In this document: positions 62,106-64,000 of the stretch, piece by piece | Layout of the letters: each line of letters begins with the position of its first letter | Numbering within the stretch: position 1 is the stretch's first letter | NCBI GenBank assembly: GCA_023131225.1 | Contig: JAGLZW010000010.1 | Location: forward strand, 1-64,000 | DNA: 64,000 bases | Direction: 5' to 3' | Origin: Candidatus Bathyarchaeota archaeon | Lineage (GTDB): Archaea; Thermoproteota; Bathyarchaeia; Bathyarchaeales; SOJC01 | The notes under the pieces: model-generated | Told to the model about the DNA's origin: nothing | What the model saw: only the letters and a program-made list of their open reading frames with translations | Databases searched by the model: none | Position numbers and translations under genes: made by a program

Positions 62106-64000
62106 TTAGTAGTATTCGGAGAGGGATTGTTGCTCAGGAGTCTCTTCGCTTCCCAGCTTCTTCCATTGCTCTGACTTCACAAACCCGCCAACTTGCTCCT
62201 TAATCTTCTTAGCAACCCTTGATCCAATAAGAGGTAACCCTACAAGCCTTTCCGCCGGCGCACGCTTTAGGTCATCCACCGTTTTTAAGCCGGAGTTGAA
62301 AAGAATGCGGGCGCGTGCTCTGCCTACGCCTTTCAGACGAACAAGAGGTAACAGCTCGACCTTTACACCATTAGCACTTCGCTCCATCAACTTGTTCAAC
62401 TTTGACGCCAAGTCTTTCTGTTTAAGCAAGCCCGCGAGTTCTCTAGAGGCATAAAGCAGCCATTTTGCAGAGTTAATAAGCCTATACAAGTCTCCGGGCT
62501 GCACTCGAAAGCGCTCAATCATCTGATCCTCAGTGACCTCTTCAATCCACGACTGCATTACCCACGCCAATTTCGCCTCACCCATGAATTCTTCAAAATC
62601 AAAATGATCATCAAACTCGCTGGGCGGTTCAAACATAAACTCGTCCCTGTGCTTATCCACAAACAACGCGAGCTCATCAACCTCGCTAGAGTAAGGACGC
62701 AGTTTCGGGTACATGTCCGGAGTATGAGCTATCATGTGGAGAAAGCTAATGTCAGTTATCACGGGCGCACGAGCACGCAACGCGTCGCGAATAAAAACAG
62801 CTGAAATTGGGTCAATGTAGAGATCTGAAACCCGGCGACCAAACTTCGTAGCAAAAAGGTTCTTACCACCTGCGTCAATCATCTCTTCATCATAGAGAAA
62901 CTTGAGAATCTTAGTTATAACCAGCTTAATAGCCTTAGGATCATACTGATAGGCATAGAAGGTTTTGCCGAAGAAATCGTAAACACCTTGTTCAGTCTGT
63001 GCATATTGAGCAGCAATGGTTGACAGGACGTGGGGGCGTAAGATTCGTTCCACCGCAAGCTTTGACCAGATACGCTCAGGCTCCGCTAAAACATAATTTT
63101 CCATCAGATAATCCTGCTCGTCATCCGTCTTGGCTATAAGAATCGCTTCACCAACATTGTCATACTTTGGCCTTCCAGCCCTACCGGCCATCTGCTTATA
63201 CTCCAGAACAGGTATGGGATAGTAACCATAACCCACCTCGTAACGCCTATAATCATGAATTACCACCATTCTCGCCGGCAAGTTAACGCCGAAAGCTAGA
63301 GTCGGCGTAGCAGTTAAGACCTTGATTTTGCCTTCTCGGAAAGCCTCTTCCAGCAGCCTTCGGTGACCACTCCCCAATCCAGCGTGATGAAAAGCTGCTC
63401 CATGTTTGACAAAGTTGGCAAGAAGCTCGCTTATTCTCGTTCGCTCGCCGGTTGCCAGCATCCGTTCACTAAGTAGGTTCAAAGAACGTTTAGCGGGTTT
63501 TGAGAGGAAATTGTCCAGTTCAGCGGCCATTTTTTTTGCCAGAGAAACTGAGTTCTTCCGTGTTGATGCGAAGATGAGTGCTTGACCGCCAGACTTAACA
63601 ATGTGGAGGGCGAGGTTCAAAGCGGGGTTTCTGGCGTGTTTTCCTATTTTCGTAGCCCCGCCGTCTTTGAATTGTATTTCCTGATGAAGAAGAACTCCTT
63701 CCTTCAGCTTAACGGGTCTCCACTGGGTTGTAACATATTGAGCTTTAAGCCAGTCCGCCAGTTCTTCAACGTTCTTTATCGTGGCGCTCAGAGCTAAGAC
63801 TTGAATTTCTGGGTTAATCTGCATCAGCCTCGCCAACACAACTTCAAGCGTCGGTCCCCGTTCAGAATCGTTGAGCAAATGAACTTCATCAGCAACCACA
63901 AGCGATATCTCATCCACCCACTTAGACCGGTGCCTCAAAAGCGAATCAGCCTTCTCGTTAGTGGAGATTATTATATCATATCTTCCAAGCCACGGGTCAC
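62106..64000 (-). CDS. hel308: Hel308/Ski2-like DNA helicase (N-terminal part outside window)
   Basis: Helicase of stalled forks. The frame stays open past 64000, where WLGRYDIIISTNEKADSLLRHR reads, so the N-terminus with motif I is beyond the edge. Visible are motif II ADEVHLLND, SATIKN, GVNLPARMVVI (V), QMAGRAGRP (VI), the winged helix/ratchet part, and a terminal helix-hairpin-helix (KGVGRARARILFNSG, LPLIGSRVAKKI). Over 610 residues are visible; full Hel308 is about 700-750. Confidence 0.94.
   Translation of the reverse strand, partial: DPWLGRYDIIISTNEKADSLLRHRSKWVDEISLVVADEVHLLNDSERGPTLEVVLARLMQINPEIQVLALSATIKNVEELADWLKAQYVTTQWRPVKLKEGVLLHQEIQFKDGGATKIGKHARNPALNLALHIVKSGGQALIFASTRKNSVSLAKKMAAELDNFLSKPAKRSLNLLSERMLATGERTRISELLANFVKHGAAFHHAGLGSGHRRLLEEAFREGKIKVLTATPTLAFGVNLPARMVVIHDYRRYEVGYGYYPIPVLEYKQMAGRAGRPKYDNVGEAILIAKTDDEQDYLMENYVLAEPERIWSKLAVERILRPHVLSTIAAQYAQTEQGVYDFFGKTFYAYQYDPKAIKLVITKILKFLYDEEMIDAGGKNLFATKFGRRVSDLYIDPISAVFIRDALRARAPVITDISFLHMIAHTPDMYPKLRPYSSEVDELALFVDKHRDEFMFEPPSEFDDHFDFEEFMGEAKLAWVMQSWIEEVTEDQMIERFRVQPGDLYRLINSAKWLLYASRELAGLLKQKDLASKLNKLMERSANGVKVELLPLVRLKGVGRARARILFNSGLKTVDDLKRAPAERLVGLPLIGSRVAKKIKEQVGGFVKSEQWKKLGSEETPEQQSLSEYY

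Noticed and set aside
1-64000. CRISPR array or cas genes
   Set aside because: No regularly spaced direct repeats and no Cas-type proteins were seen.
1-64000. Complete tRNA or rRNA genes
   Set aside because: Only a tRNA 3'-end fragment near 57730 was found; no full cloverleaf could be traced by eye.

Overview
This 64 kb window looks like chromosomal DNA of a TACK-type archaeon, most plausibly a Bathyarchaeia-like lineage (inference from gene content; no 16S rRNA is present). The supporting set is an archaeal Rad50, a LigI-type DNA ligase, Hel308 and Lhr helicases, a CdvA/ESCRT-III/Vps4 division cluster, an archaeal-type S-adenosylmethionine synthetase, tetrahydromethanopterin C1 enzymes (two Ftr-like proteins and an MtdB-like dehydrogenase), hydrogenase maturation genes hypF/hypC/hypD, and an apparent eL22 ribosomal protein. 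Many genes have Shine-Dalgarno (SD) sequences of GGAGG or GGTGA type.

Layout. 1-8.9 kb: Rad50 (5' end outside the window), EamA transporter, eL22-like protein with a DUF47/PhoU-like gene, AlaX, nitroreductase, DNA ligase, a membrane-anchored caspase-like protein and a DUF5752-like protein. 9-13.7 kb: a coiled-coil protein, a decayed gene, then a tight three-gene operon that reads as an archaeal Smc5/6-like complex: SMC-type ATPase, kleisin-like protein, and a winged-helix protein whose end resembles MAGE/Nse3. 13.7-16.2 kb: a winged-helix regulator, small membrane proteins and an Lhr helicase cut off after motif IV. 16.4-19.9 kb: the division cluster (ESCRT-III, CdvA, CdvB with winged helix, CdvC/Vps4). 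20-24.6 kb: MobB, CitG-like protein, an ECF S-component-like protein and two tandem paralogous nucleotidyltransferases. 24.6-27 kb: a cysteine-containing regulator with an ABC exporter, preceded by a palindrome. 27-31 kb: Ftr, an MtdB-like fusion protein and an AbrB-PhoU regulator.

31-36.6 kb is accessory: small regulators, about 1.2 kb without an intact gene but with recombinase-tail and mat-tail remnants, then a large secreted subtilase with beta-helix and dockerin-like ends. 36.6-50.2 kb is metabolic: S-adenosylmethionine synthetase, an HTH-CBS regulator, purF-purD on the plus strand and purM-purS-purL-purQ on the minus strand, with a HAD protein, a divergent Ftr paralogue, a PfkB kinase and a saccharopine-dehydrogenase-family protein between them. 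50.3-59.6 kb: metallophosphoesterase, HypF, an MFS transporter, three surface proteins (collagen-like, beta-helix, truncated beta-helix), a tRNA 3'-end fragment, and hypC-hypD. 60-64 kb: a secreted protein and membrane proteins, and a Hel308 helicase that runs off the right edge.

Two signals cross the window. First, four or five genes appear to begin at near-cognate codons (ATC, ATT, ACG, CTG) placed 5-8 nt behind a good SD. Second, a short near-palindromic repeat (GTGGAGAYRTCTCCCGCA) occurs only in accessory gaps, near recombination remnants. All function calls rest on reading motifs by eye; no database search was run.
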